64,000 nt of DNA from Adiantum capillus-veneris (GCA_014529385.2 CM043967.1:11298001-11362000), one strand, 5' to 3'. Shown: positions 42,221 to 53,555, numbered from the stretch's first letter. Program-made: numbers and translations. The notes: generated by a model not told the origin, from the letters alone.

Positions 42221-43280
42221 GTCAAAATCTATGTATTTCAAGCACGGAGGAGTGAAGGAGAAAAATCCAAAAGACACTCATGCATTTAGCACTGTGAGAT
42301 GTAGTGGAGAAGCTTCTACATTGAAAACCTTCCTTAGAAAAGTGAAATCTATTGAGACATCTTTTGATGTCACAAGTACTATTTGTTCCTTGAGGTACCA
42401 TCAACTCTACTGTTGCACCACATATTTTCTTTGAAAGTTTTATTGTATGCATATAGAGTGTCCCATAAATTGTGCTTGCATTATGCACTCTTAATTTGTT
42501 TCTTCTAGGAACTCACCTTGCATAAATAGGTACTTGAGGGCCCAATGATCAATTTAAATAAGAGTGTAAAGCAAAGGCACTTTTTTCCCATTGGGTTTTT
42601 CCCCTTTGGTCATCTAGGTTTTAGACCCTACTATAGAAACTCTCTACATTATTGTCTTGTACATATTTCTTCTTCATGGGAGGTACAATGGGAGTTGAAG
42701 TCTTACTTAAAGTGCTCAGTGGGTAAATAACTAGTTAGGGGACATATTCTTTAGCTATGCTTGGCCAAAAGTGACCTAGGATTCACAATCGGCACAATGC
42801 TCTACCAAGGAGAATCGGCAATGGATGAAGAGGAAAATAAGATCAACTCCAAGGCCAAGAGATGCATTTTAGGTATAAATAGGTTAAACCTAAAGGACAA
42901 GTCCAAGCCATAAAAATTCAATTTTGACTACTTGTACATCATTCCACAACTCGACTTTGCTGGAAAATTTAAAAGATTGCAAATGCTCCTACAAGATGTT
43001 TCAAGCCCATTTGTGTCACTTTTGGGGATAAAATGGACATGGAAGAGTCAAATACAGCTACCAATCAACATGTCAAAGATGTCAAATCAAAACTACTACC
43101 AAGGGGAAATTTTCAACTTTCAAATTTTCTTGTGATTGCATGTATGCGTTTCATAGACCTTTGGGGATGTGTGGGATACATATTATTGAATTAAGAAAGA
43201 TTGTTTAGTATTGTGGTACTTGTATAATAAGTAGAATTGGGGGATTCTCATCGTCAATAAGCTCTATAGGGTCTTCACAT
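42221..43280. other. Possibly decayed coding DNA, not identified
   Basis: 42932-43135 (+) has a protein-like frame (IIPQLDFAGKFKRLQMLLQD, VSLLGIKWTWKSQIQLPINM), but I do not recognise it. The frames at 42231 (+) and 42222 (-) overlap antiparallel. Nothing else supported. Confidence 0.3.
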
Positions 43281-43380
43281 ATATGCATAGCAAGCCTCAA
43301 AGCCAATTCTGGGTCAACTTTCTCATTAAACGATCCACACTATCACTACCAGAATACCATGTTGCTATGAAATTTGTTTT

Positions 43381-43407
43381 GGGGGGGGGGGGGGGGGGGG
43401 GGGGGGG
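43381..43407 (+). repeat. Poly-G run (27 bp)
   Basis: Twenty-seven consecutive G. It creates glycine or proline runs in the overlapping ORF calls, which are therefore not evidence of coding. Confidence 0.95.
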
Positions 43408-43848
43408 TATCACTGTTGGCACTTGTTTTCTAAGTCCCCTCACCAAATCTAGAATTCTTTGTACCAATAAATCATCACAGATCATAGGAGAAGCCAATAA
43501 CTTTTCATGCTCTACAATACCTATGAATTCATCTACAACTGATCTAACATGTCAATTTTCACTTTTTACAAATCTTGTGTACTTCCCTATGCCTGTATAC
43601 ATGTTGTACATCACTATATTAAATTTGAAGTTTAAAACAAGCATTAATTTTTGAATTCTAACCATTATAGGAACAATATCTTAACCAACAAGAACACACC
43701 AAGGAAGAAATTACTCAAACATAGGATATCAAACCTTGCATCGTATTGACTACAAATCAGTTTTGAAGCTCCTCACCAAAGATAATCACTCCAAAGAATA
43801 GCCTAAGTTTGGTCATGTCATGGGATGAAGAATTAGAACGGGGAAAAT

Positions 43849-44080
43849 GTTAGTAGCTAAGATAACATATGCCACTGAAAGTGGGACTATAATTTTTATG
43901 TTTACGATTGTATATGTGACTTTTTTTAGTAGATTGGGGACGAAGGCTTCCAGCTTGTAACTTAATTATCCAAGGGCCTTAATATTGACAGGAGGACCAG
44001 ATTCTGACCATTGGCAAAGTACGAAGGCCATTTGTCTTCCCCATGCCACCTAGCATGCTCCTTGCCTTTAAGATCTTGAA
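43849..44080 (+). repeat. Possible LTR start related to elements A and G
   Basis: acggggaaaa|TGTTAGTAGCTAAGATAAC copies the PPT plus hairpin LTR start of elements A and G. The 80 bp before it (ccaaagataatcactccaaa... to the PPT) aligns loosely with the 3' end of the additional ORF of element A (cccaaagattatttcagccc). The right end is not defined. Confidence 0.4.
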
Positions 44081-44618
44081 AGATTTTCTTTAATTGCACC
44101 CATTTTCAAAATTTGGCATGCTTACTCGTTCTTTTTTTTATGTTCGTTATAATTTGTCAAAAGCATGTTATATTCTTTTAAGCCAAGCCTCAACCATGAG
44201 AAAAATATGATATTCCTGCATAATGAAAGCTAGTGTTCACAAAAAACAGAATTTTGTGTAATTGTCCATAAAAACTCTACCAGCTAAATTTTGAACTTAT
44301 CTTGACAAATAATTAGTGAAATTTCACACTTTTAGTGTGGAAAGCGAGGAAAGTTGACAAAAATAGTGAAAACACTCGCGAGAATTTGAGTTTGGTCCTC
44401 TTTTTCAATGGTTAATACTAATGCAAGTCCCACTATTAACCATGTGAGTAACATAATAGTCTAAACTACCATACACTAATGGAATATGAATGAGCAACTA
44501 TAGGCTTGTTAATTACCTTTTATCTTTAAATATTTTTGAACATGTGACATCTCTTTATGTTCCATAGAACTTGCAAACCATAGTGCAAGGAGCACCTTGC
44601 AATGGCATTCTAGAGAAG

Positions 44619-44621
<3 letters not shown>
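44081..44621. other. AT-rich DNA, nothing recognised
   Basis: No motif-bearing frame on either strand. Confidence 0.45.

Positions 44622-44622
<1 letters not shown>

Positions 44623-44712
<90 letters not shown>
44623..44712. repeat. (CT)n microsatellite, about 45 repeats
   Basis: Uninterrupted CT dinucleotides over 90 bp. It produces RERERE ORFs on the minus strand that are artefacts. It sits 26 bp upstream of the LINE fragment. Confidence 0.97.
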
Positions 44713-44715
<3 letters not shown>

Positions 44716-44737
44716 CAACCATAAGCTTTTGTGCATC

Positions 44738-45660
44738 TTCTTAAAGTACAGACAATGAGACACTTGAAATTGTTGAGAGCTTTAAGTACCTTAGCCTTGA
44801 GGTTCCCTCCAATCACAAGTGGCATGGATGTGCTATGCGTCGTTTGGAAGCGGGAAAGAGAGCATATTATGCATTTGAGAACATGTGTAATGCCAAAAAC
44901 ATCAAGTGCTGGGTTCTCAAGAAGTATCATTTTGATGCATTGGTGGCACCGGTTCTTCTTTATGGAGTTAAAGTGTGGGGCGGGAGCATCTCAAAGTCTA
45001 CTTGGAAAGAGTTTGAGAATGTCCAAAACGGTTTTCTTACAAACTTTCTCCAAGTTAAAACACAAACACCATATATGCTCCTACTTTTTGAGTCGGGATC
45101 TCTTCCAATTGAGGTTATGGGCATGGAAAGGGTTGTGGAGTACATGATAAATATGCGTCAAAACCCCTCACATCGACTTCCTACAATTGCATGGGAAGCA
45201 AGAAAAAAAGTTCAAAAGCTGCATAAAGGCAAGATCTTGAGCACGGGATGGATGCAAGACATAAAGAAGTGGTTTGGGAGATGGGATGCATTACACTTGC
45301 TACATGATGCTTCACTCTACTCCTAAGTGAATGAACAACACCAATGTATTACGGCTTGGGAGAAATCCGGTGGGTCACGCTTCATACATTACACCACCCA
45401 TATTGCCCCCAACTACAAAACCATGTTCTTCATTGAAAGAGGAAATTGTACTAACACTTACATGCTCGAGCCTATCCCCTTGTCGGCCATATGCACTATC
45501 GTAGCCATTCGGCTTAGCTCCCATTTCCTTCGATGTGAAATAGGGCGTTGGGGCAATGGAGAAGGGTCAAATTGATTGTGCACATTACGCTCATAGCAAG
45601 TTTGAGAGTGAGTACCACACACTACTAGAGTGCTCAGATTTTGGTCACATATGAACTTGC
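44738..45660 (+). pseudogene. LINE (non-LTR retrotransposon) ORF2 C-terminal fragment
   Basis: Reads ETLEIVESFKYLSLEVPSNH, then frame 44835-45326 with RRLEAGKRAYYAFENMCNAK, APVLLYGVKVWGGSISKSTW and ENVQNGFLTNFLQ, the RT thumb and post-RT region typical of plant LINE ORF2 (F-K-Y-L-G; PVLLYG-x-E-V-W-G; E-x-x-Q-x-x-F). Frame 45327-45575 ends RLSSHFLRCEIGRWGNG; after a shift near 45560, CAHYAHSKFESEYHTLLECS gives the C-terminal zinc-binding C-x(n)-E-S-E-Y/H-x-L-L-x-C motif. The polymerase domain proper is missing: 5' truncated at the (CT)n tract. No poly-A tail seen. Confidence 0.82.
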
Positions 45661-47448
45661 TTCTCTCACATTTTCAGCCATAACTTAGACCTACACACTT
45701 TCCTCTCCCAGCCACAGTGTGGGCTCTCCATTGTGACTCTCATCACCACAATTTTTTAGCATCGAGAGTCACTCATCAGCCATACACATACTACATCACA
45801 TCTAACTTTGGTCCCATAGCTCATATTTGACCTCCGAGGATGATAATAAGATCTCTCTCTCTCTCTCTCTCCCTCTCTCTTTTTGTTCCATGTGCCATCC
45901 CCCATTGTTTCCCCTCCAAAAGTGTCCAAGCATCTCTAATGAAGCACGTCAAAGAATCGCCTCACTCCATGCCCATATACCTACAACAACAGTCCCCTTG
46001 TATCACCTATGTCCTTGTGTTCCTCCACATTGCACCTGTGACTCCTCCTGTGGAAACACGGCCTGCAGTCCACCACTGTCGCCCTCTGTCTGCATATGTT
46101 CCCATGAAGAAAAATATGTGCTAACAGATTGAATCCCCAACTTTAGGGAAAAGTCAAGGGAAAAAGTAGGCCTCCAATTCCTCTAAGTTTCAAGCACGAT
46201 CATCTCTTGTGATTCCCTACTAGATGGAAAAGAATATTATCTTTGTTGGTACCCATTCGTGGATATTATGGAGAAAATGATATCTTGAGTATTTTCAAAG
46301 CTAGAGATGACAAGAGAGAATGGAAATTTTAAGTTTGTTGAGTGCCAGCAAAAATAAGAGAGATGGACCTTGGAAGAAGATCTATAACAAGACATTATAC
46401 AAGAACAAGCTTGTGCGACCTACCTTTGACGGGTCTCGCTTGCTCTTATCAATGGGCTTCTACATGGCCATTAACAAAATCATTTGAAAGGCATGGTGGG
46501 ATTATCAATCTAACTGCACAATGAGGTGGCAACATGGGGATATGATCATGCTATCTGACGGCACATGATATACTCCTAAAGAAAACACATCCATAAGAGT
46601 TTGACTTCTAACTTTGATGGTGACCATGTGACACAAATCTCGTGTGATAGTAGCTTGGATTTACAATAATAACGTAGAGCTCTACCAATTGCCGCAAGTC
46701 AAACAACACTTGCAGCAAGGGCCCTATCTCTTTACCAATAGGAGCATATCCTTGTGCCGCTCCATCAACCTCAACATACGTTTGAAAAGTAGCAGGTGGT
46801 TTTAGTCCAGCAACAACCTACTACTAGTGCCACAAGCACTAGACTTGCATTTCTTGGCATCCCATCTGACGTCCACTGTGAATGCCTTCCCCTTGTGGTC
46901 ATCCCAATAGGACAACACCAGTTTTTACATTCCATTGAATTTTAGCTTGTATTGGCATGCATCACATCTTTGACATAGTCGAGCCTTGCCACGTAGTGCC
47001 TATTGACCTATAGTGTGCCCCGTCCAAGGACATGCACCAACTCCTATCCCTTGATGCACACATTTTGGTCCTTCATTTGGAATTCCACAAAGCTTTTTGA
47101 AGAGAGAAGACCCTAACCCCCACATATACTCTACTTCATGTGGTTGTTGGCTTATATTGGTTTTTCAATAAGGACATGGGTTGGCAACGTTGAGCATTGG
47201 CTATGCTCAAACTTGTTTGCACTTCGCCTTACATGTAGATGAGACTATTAGGCACTACCATTGGGTTTGGCCACACACGCATATGTTTTGGCATGCAGTA
47301 TGTACCTTGCTATGTTAAGTGGGCATTTGCATCGGTATGGTTTATTAAGGTACTACATGTTTTTTTTTCAAGCATGAGAGAGAGAGAGAGAGATAAGGTT
47401 ATGAGAATGATATTTCTTGTGATGAGATTGAAGCTTATAACTTTGTCA
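45661..47448. other. Unassigned DNA with microsatellites
   Basis: (CT)n at 45851-45880 and (GA)n at 47376-47392. ORFs at 45827 and 45840 start in the CT tract and overlap in different frames. Nothing with a domain was found; the higher-GC portion at 46680-47100 may be old coding sequence but I could not place it. Confidence 0.4.
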
Positions 47449-47580
47449 GTCGGCTACCAAGCCTCACCATTTCAAATCTAGCAAAGCGAGAACCACAAAC
47501 ATAAAAATTGTCAATCCGTGGGATGTAGCTAACCTGACTAGTGCATGGAGGATACAAGAGATAGCTAATCTCTCAAAAAA
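47449..47580 (+). repeat. Dispersed repeat, partner of 1763-1900
   Basis: cggctaccaagcctcaccat, tgtcaatccgtgggatgta and ctgactagtgcatggagg match the copy at 1763-1900 in order and spacing. Confidence 0.5.
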
Positions 47581-47999
47581 CCCAAGTCTAAGTGGTTTCT
47601 ACCTAACTCGATCTTAAATGTGTGTCAAACATCAAAAGTTACTTTCCTTACCGCAACCTTATCCAGACAAGTTTGTGTAGCTACGAGACTTCGAATGCAA
47701 TGAAACTTAGTGCCTCCTTCCATGCAAGAATTCAATCTCCATGTTTCACCAAGTTACTCACGGTCAAGACCCCCAAAATTGTGCATAAGATTAACAACCT
47801 ATTTTAGGGTCAGTCAATTTTGGCATCCGAACCACTATATAGCTTCCTCTAGACGTGCTCTATCTATTCCTAAGGTCAAAAAGCAGTTTTGGTGCATGTA
47901 TTGTACATAGGGAGCAAAAATAGCTCATAGAAAGGCACGACTAAAGCACACTTTTATTGCAAAAAAGTCAAGTTAAATGAAAGAGCTTTCACCTACAAA

Positions 48000-48326
48000 C
48001 GTGTTGGTATGCTTGGAACATCAAGGCAACACCATACGAGAGAGACACAAAGAGTTCAAGAAACGGTAGACTCACAATAAGCTTCTACAGCATACGCTCA
48101 CTTCATTATTCCAAAAACCAACGTTGATACTTACAAAAATTGAATTTTACACCTTAGCCAAGGTTCAAGGAATGGATTCCTAACTATTTGGGCTCAATAA
48201 CAAGGCTTAAAAATTGCATAAAGTTACAAGCTCTAAAGCTCTCGGCCCCTTTAGACTCGTTGGCAATCAATATTATGCCGCAGTGGCTTTGGACTTTGCG
48301 GGATTTCTCATTAACAAAGGGGTTTA
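48000..48326 (-). repeat. Remainder of element G LTR on the left side of copia F (probable)
   Basis: On the minus strand this reads ...taaaccccttt, gccgagagctttagagcttg, ggaataatgaagtgagcgta. The last words parallel ggataatgaaatacacagca near the end of the element A LTR. It is expected here if copia F (48327-53481) inserted into the LTR that begins at 53555 on the minus strand. Boundaries approximate. Confidence 0.4.
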
Positions 48327-48553
48327 TGTTACCATATACATGTGGTAGTGATGTGTGTGAACACACTAGGACCGTTGGGGCAATTTTTCCCTCTTTAGGA
48401 GGTTTTTTCCCCCGTGCATTGTATATACGCCCATCACTCTAGGACTATATATCTTTCCATTGCACACTAAGTAATACACTCTCTATTGTGTGCCTTGAGC
48501 TTCCTTCATCTTCTCCAAGCTGTGTGTGTTTCCCTGCAACCCTAATTCCAACA
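48327..48553 (+). repeat. 5' LTR of copia element F (227 bp)
   Basis: TGTTACCATATACATGTGG...CCCTAATTCCAACA. It matches 53234-53481 throughout, except that the 3' LTR has a 21-bp extra copy of the tccattgcacactaagtat word. The PBS follows three bases later. Confidence 0.95.
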
Positions 48554-48555
48554 AT

Positions 48556-48567
48556 AGGTATCAGAGC
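48556..48567 (+). other. Primer-binding site of copia F
   Basis: AGGTATCAGAGC just after the LTR matches the initiator-Met PBS TGGTATCAGAGC at 11 of 12 positions. Confidence 0.9.
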
Positions 48568-48913
48568 GGGTCACATCCTCCCAATCTTAGTCTCCAACAA
48601 TTCCATCACATTCCTGCTCATTTCTCCAATTTTTGTGAGCTTTGGCAAGTGTTCGCAGGTCAACAAAATTTTTGGGAGAGCTCGTAGAGCAAAGTTTTCT
48701 CATATTTTTTATTTGGGCTCATTTCGGCCTCCTTTTCCACTACATGCAGTACTACACAGGCTATTTGTCATTTTATGCAGAATTTTTGTCAGTGACGTTT
48801 TTTGCATAACAGGTCCCCTATAGTCTTCTATGGTTTGTGCTATATAGCAAGTGTTGTTCGCGCTTCATTTATCCTCTTTTTGGGCAGTTTTCACATTAGG
48901 TGCAGCATTTACC

Positions 48914-49800
48914 ATGGCTACCAACAACACAGATGTGTTCAAGATGTTTGTTGTTGAGGATTGATTGGATGGGGACAATTACCCTATGTGGGCTTACATG
49001 ATGCAACATGTTCTTGTGTCAAAGGGCGTCTGGAATATTGTGCAGGGCATTGATGTATGTCATGGTTCTGAGGATGTAGGCGATGTTGAGGATGTTGCAG
49101 GTCTTGCTGCAAGGATTGCTGTTGTTAGAGTTGTTTTGCCTATGGCAGAACAAGCTCGTTGGGATGTAAAGGATGCACAGGATCATGCATTGATTGCATT
49201 GTTTGTGAAGCGCACCATTACTCCACACATTTGTTTAGTGAAATCTGAAATCAGGCTTGGGATACTCTGGCTGGTCTTTATGCAAGCAGCAATGAGGCTA
49301 AAATTGCTTTGCTGGGTAAAGAGATGGAATCGAGGATTATGCATGAGGAAGATGATATGGACACTTTCCTTGCTTGTGCCAAGGATATCAATGAGCAACT
49401 TATTTCTACAGGTGAAGTCATTTCAGACAGTTCCCTTCTACAGATTGTTCTTAATGCCTTGCCAAACTCTTACCAGTCTTTTGCTATAGTACTTGGAGAC
49501 TTATGGCCCAAGGAAATCATGAGGTCGTCAAGTTTGATGCATTGTGCACTACTGTTGCAAGAGTCACTTTCCAGAAAAAATAGAACTAGATAGCGTGCAG
49601 TTGAACAGGCTTTTATTGCTTCTCAAGAAAAGGTGAAAACAGTAATGTAATCACTTCTTATTGTTCTATTGCGAGTGGTGAAACATATGTTCCTAATGCT
49701 TCTGCTAGAAGCACTTCGTCTGGAAATTTTGGTGATAAGGACAAAAAGAAGATGCGTTGCCATTATTGTAAAGCTAATGATCACTTAATCAAGTAGCGTC
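48914..49800 (+). pseudogene. gag: Copia F Gag
   Basis: ATG at 48914 opens MATNNTDVFKMFVVED, a TGA at 48962-48964, then LDGDNYPMWAYMMQHVLVSK (Gag N-terminal domain with the L-x-G-x-N-Y/F-x-x-W motif). A shift near 49255 moves to EAKIALLGKEMESRIMHEED and IVLNALPNSYQSFAIVL, the UBN2-type core. The zinc knuckle CHYCKANDHLIK lies at 49758-49793, but its last Cys is replaced by a stop (aagTAGcgt). At least three disruptions. Confidence 0.88.
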
Positions 49801-49805
49801 TGAAA

Positions 49806-50606
49806 GTGAAGGCAAAAGAGGCTAAGAAGAAAGAGGTTGGATCCACTACAGGGTCCAATACAAGTGCAGCGATTGTAGAGCCTTCTATCAAAGGAGATTG
49901 TGATGTTGATGTTGATGTAGAATGGGCATTTAGTGCAGAGTGCACTTATAATCCTATTGTCCATGATGCATGCATGTCAATTGCTGCAGATTCACATGTG
50001 TGGTATTTTGACAGTGGTGCTACAAAGCACATTACCTCACATCATGATTTTTTCACCTCTCTCGAGTCTGTCCCTCATGGGAATTCAGTCACTTGTGCCA
50101 ACAATGCCTCTTATCCAGTTCAGAAAGTTGGAAAGATTGTGCTTATTGCTGTAAATGGTAGTTCTTTTACACTTGTTGATGCACTTTATGTACCTGGGAT
50201 CAAGAAAAATCTTTTGTCTGTGTCTGCACTTGGTAGACTTGGTCTTGTAGTAAAATTTGTGAATGGCAGATGTACAGTACATGATCTCAGTTTTGGTGAT
50301 GAAATTGTTGCATCTGGCATTTTATGTCGTGGGTTGTATAAGATCACTTTGTATGACAAGTGTGGGAAAAATTTTGCAAATGCAATTGTGGATTCGAAGG
50401 CTATTTCATATGCAAAACTTTGGTATGCACATTTTGGTCATCTGAATTTTGTCAGTTTGTTGTGTTTGCAGAAATTTAATATGGTCGCTTCTTTGCTGCC
50501 TCTTGAAGCACTTTTCAAACACGTTTGTGAAGGCTATATTTTGGGTAAGATGCAACGTTCTAAGTTTCCAAAGGATGGTTTAGTTAGGGCCACATGCAAG
50601 TTGTAG
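49806..50606 (+). pseudogene. pro/int: Copia F protease and integrase N-terminus
   Basis: A 266-aa open frame. WYFDSGATKHITSHHDFFTS contains the catalytic Asp (codon at 50010-50012) in DSGA. DALYVPGIKKNLLSVSALGR is the conserved copia block after protease. Then LWYAHFGHLNFVSLLCLQKF begins the HHCC module; its CxxC reads CEGYILGKM, so the second Cys (usually CEGC) is lost. Ends at a TAG (50604-50606). Confidence 0.9.
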
Positions 50607-50609
50607 CTT

Positions 50610-51320
50610 GTGCATAGTGATGTTTGTGGGCCCATGCAAACTCCGTCCTTGGGAAATTACCTATACTTTGTGACTTCCATTGATGATTATTCACGGCATG
50701 CATGGGTATTTCCGCTTAAAGCAAAGTCCAAAGTGTTTATGTGCTTCAATCACTTTTTGGCTATGGCCGAAAATGTCTCAAAATGTACTATGGGTACCCT
50801 CCGTTCCGATCGAGGGGGGAGTATATGTCTCATGAGTTTAATGCATTTTTGGCTAGTTGTGGGACAAAACACCAACGTACAGTGGCTTATACACCTCAAC
50901 AAAATAGTGTTGCTAAGAGGAAAAATAGATCACTTATGGAAATGGCACGATGTATGGTCAAAAGTTGTCGCATTTGTTTTGGCTTGAGGCCATCATGTGT
51001 GCCACTTATGTACTAAATAGGTGTCCTATGAAAGCTTTGCAATCTATTACTCCATATAAATCATGGCATGATAGAAATCCTTCGATTGAGCACATCGTGT
51101 TTTTGGCTGTTTGGCATATGCTTTGGTGCCACAAACACATTGCAAAAAATTGGATGATAAGGCTGTCAAATGTATTTTTGTTGGTTATAGTGCTAAAAGC
51201 GAAGGTTAAAGGTTCTATCATCCGCAAACAAAGCGTATTCTGGTTTCACGAGATGTTATGTTTGTGGAAGATTCTATTCAGCCCTTGTTGTCATGTACTA
51301 GAGACAGTAATGTAAGCTCA
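50610..51320 (+). pseudogene. int: Copia F integrase core with catalytic Glu replaced
   Basis: MHSDVCGPMQTPSLGNYLYF carries the first Asp (50619-50621). LRSDRGG carries the second (50808-50810); the following G run is one base short, so the frame shifts to GEYMSHEFNAFLASCGTKHQ-type sequence. TPQQNSVAKRKNRSLMEMAR has Lys (50915-50917) where copia integrases have the catalytic Glu (V-A-E-R-K-N). Correcting the 1-nt deletion restores the 35-residue spacing. Integrase would be inactive. Confidence 0.9.
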
Positions 51321-51399
51321 TAGGACATTTATTACACTTTGTTGCCTCTTTTCAGTGGTTGAAGTAAAAACGTAAATTCCAGTGAGGCAAATGTACAGC

Positions 51400-52373
51400 C
51401 TATGGGGTTTTTTGAAAATGTTACAGATCAACCTATTATTGATGCAGATGTACATGATATAGGGCTGAAAATGAGCATGCTAGAGGTATGCCAAAATGGC
51501 TAATGCATACATTGCATGATAGTAAATTGGATGCACCTTTGTCTAGTCGCACTCATTCAAGCTCTTGCCATGTATCTTATGCATCATATTGTTATGCTTT
51601 GGTTGTGTCTAGCTTACATGATGTTGAGGAACCTCGATGAAGCATAGAATTCAAAAAATTGGATAGCTGCCATGCAATCAGAATATGATGCACTTATAGA
51701 AAATGACACATGGACTTTATGTGATTTTCCTCCTTGCAAAAAGGCCATTGGTACAAAGTGGGTTTACAAGTTGAAACGCAAGCCAAATGGTGAGGTTGAT
51801 CGTCATAAGGCTTGACTAGTTGCAAAAGGCTATGCGCAGCAAAAAGGCATAGATTATGAAGAAACTTTTCCTCCCACTTGTTGTATGACTACTGTTCATT
51901 TTCTATGTGCATTGGAAGATCAGTTTGGTTGGGATGTACATCAGTCATACATTGTTACTTCTTTCTTGAATGGTGACATTTTTTAGGAAGTCTATGTAAC
52001 GCAGCCTCGGGGTTTTGTCAAGAAAGGACAAGAGGATAAGGTGTGCAAATGTAATAAAGCTTTGTATGGGTTGAAGCAATCTCCTCATGCTTGGTATGAG
52101 AAGACTGACACTCATTTGGTCAAGCAAGGCTTTTGTAACAGTCCAACAGAAAGCACATTTTATGTAAAGTGTGAGGGTGACATACTTCTCATAGTGGTTC
52201 TTTATGTAGATGATTTGCTGATCACTGCACCAAATGAGAGACATATTGCTGAGTTTAAGGCTGATTTGAATGCTACTTTCAAGATGAAAGATTTAGGGTT
52301 GTTGTATCATTACTTGGGTATACAGTTAAGCAGTATGGTGGTGGTATTGCCTTGTGTCAGAAAAGTTACATAG
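51400..52373 (+). pseudogene. pol (RT): Copia F reverse transcriptase
   Basis: AAMQSEYDALIENDTWTLCD, GTKWVYKLKRKPNGEVDRHK, TGA at 51813-51815 (family: A-R-L-V-A-K-G), LVAKGYAQQKGIDYEETFPP, WDVHQSYIVTSFLNGDIF (usual D-V-x-x-A-F-L-N-G: Asp present), TAG at 51984-51986, ALYGLKQSPHAWYEKTDTHL and the active site LYVDDLLITAPN (YVDD at 52203-52214). A frameshift near 52335 leads into the connection domain. Only the first part of the region (51320-51650) is badly degraded. Confidence 0.92.
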
Positions 52374-53156
52374 AGAAATTGCTATGTAAGTTTGGACTTG
52401 AGGATTGCAAACCTATTGCCACTCCCATGAAAACATGTTTGAAATTGAGTCTACATTATGCTAGTGATCCTGTTGATGTCACTCTTTACCAAACTGTTGT
52501 TGGTTGCCTCATTTATGTATGCAACACGATGCCAGATATTCAGTCTGTAGTCTCACAGGTCAACAAATTTATGCATAGCCCAGGGTCTAAGCATTGGTAG
52601 GATGTCAAGAGGATTTTCCACTATTTGAGTGGCACTTTACATCTTGGCTTGTTTTATCCCAAGGGGGGATCATTGGTGCCAGACTTACATGCTTTTTCGG
52701 ACTCAGATTGGGTTGGTTGTTTTGACATGCAAGTATCCACAAGTTTTTTTTGTTTCATGCTTGGTAGTTCATGTATATCATGGTTGAGCAAGAAGCAACC
52801 TACTATGGCCACTTCTAGTTGTGAGGTTGAGTACAAGGTAGTCTTCACAGCTATGGTTGAGTGTGTATGTCTCAGACGCCTGATGGTTGATTTAGGTGTT
52901 GGACAGAACAATGCCAACACTATCTACACTGGCAGTCAGAGTGCATTGGCAGTTGCAAGGAACCCAGTTTTTCATGCTCGGACAAAGCACATTGAGGTGC
53001 ATTACCACTATGTCAGGGAGAGGCTCCCAACAAGAGAGATCAGCTTGGCTTATGTGCCAACATAGGACAACCTTGCAGATCTTTTCACAAAGGCATTGTC
53101 TCATGAGAAGTTTGAAGCTTTCCCCAAAGCTTTAGGCTTACTCCACTTTGTGGACT
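52352..53156 (+). pseudogene. pol (RH): Copia F RT connection and RNase H
   Basis: CQKSYIEKLLCKFGLEDCKP, ATPMKTCLKL, TLYQTVVGCLIYVCNTMPDI and FMHSPGSKHW end at TAG 52598-52600. Frame 52625-53065 has AFSDSDWVGCFD (first RNase H Asp), CISWLSKKQPTMATSSCEVE, then TGSQSALAVARNPVFHARTK and HIEVHYHYVRERLPTREISL, TAG 53063-53065, and DNLADLFTKALSHEKFEAFP to a TGA at 53156-53158. The final F-T-K-A-L-x-x-x-K/R-F is the usual copia pol end. Confidence 0.92.
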
Positions 53157-53221
53157 GATCATGTCCTCAAGGCATGGCACTTCCCTTTACTCATGTGCCA
53201 GCTCTCATTCACCACATCACT

Positions 53222-53233
53222 CCAAGGGGGATT
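53222..53233 (+). other. Polypurine tract of copia F
   Basis: ccaagggggatt directly before the 3' LTR start TGCTACC. Confidence 0.85.
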
Positions 53234-53481
53234 TGCTACCATATACATGTGGTAGTGATGTGTGTGAACACACTAGGACCACCGGGGAAATTTTTCCCTC
53301 TTTAAGAGGTTTTTTCCCCCGTGCATTATATATACGCCCATCACTCTAGGGCTATCTATCTTTCCATTGCACACTAAGTATCTTCCAGTGCACACTAAGT
53401 AATACACTCTCTGTTGTGTGCCTTGAGCTTCCTTCATCTTCTCCAAGTTGTGTGCATTTCCCTGCAACCCTAATTCCAACA
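53234..53481 (+). repeat. 3' LTR of copia element F (248 bp)
   Basis: TGCTACCATATACATGTGG...CTAATTCCAACA. 21 bp longer than the 5' LTR because of the duplicated gcacactaagta word. Flanks are gttta (left) and ttcaa (right), so no convincing 5-bp target-site duplication remains. Confidence 0.95.
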
Positions 53482-53555
53482 TTCAATTGGAATAAAATTA
53501 AGAGTGGGTGTCCTTTGATGCACTTTTTCTAGCTTTGTTAGCAAAGCAGCTAACA
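53482..53555 (-). repeat. Start of element G 3' LTR (interrupted by copia F)
   Basis: Minus strand TGTTAGCTGCTTTGCTAAC at 53555 downward, a terminal hairpin (GTTAGC...GCTAAC) like the one at 23881. 74 bp remain before copia F's LTR end at 53481. Confidence 0.75.

Noticed and set aside
43283-43654. ORFs with poly-Gly or poly-Pro near 43.4 kb
   Set aside because: Created by the 27-bp poly-G run; no domain on either side.
44509-44930. Two minus-strand ORFs with long RERERE runs
   Set aside because: They are translations of the (CT)n microsatellite at 44623-44712, not proteins.
46680-47100. Possible retroelement coding relic in a higher-GC stretch
   Set aside because: No motif could be followed for more than a few residues in any frame.
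52654-52920. Minus-strand ORF over copia F RNase H
   Set aside because: Shadow of the real + strand RNase H frame.
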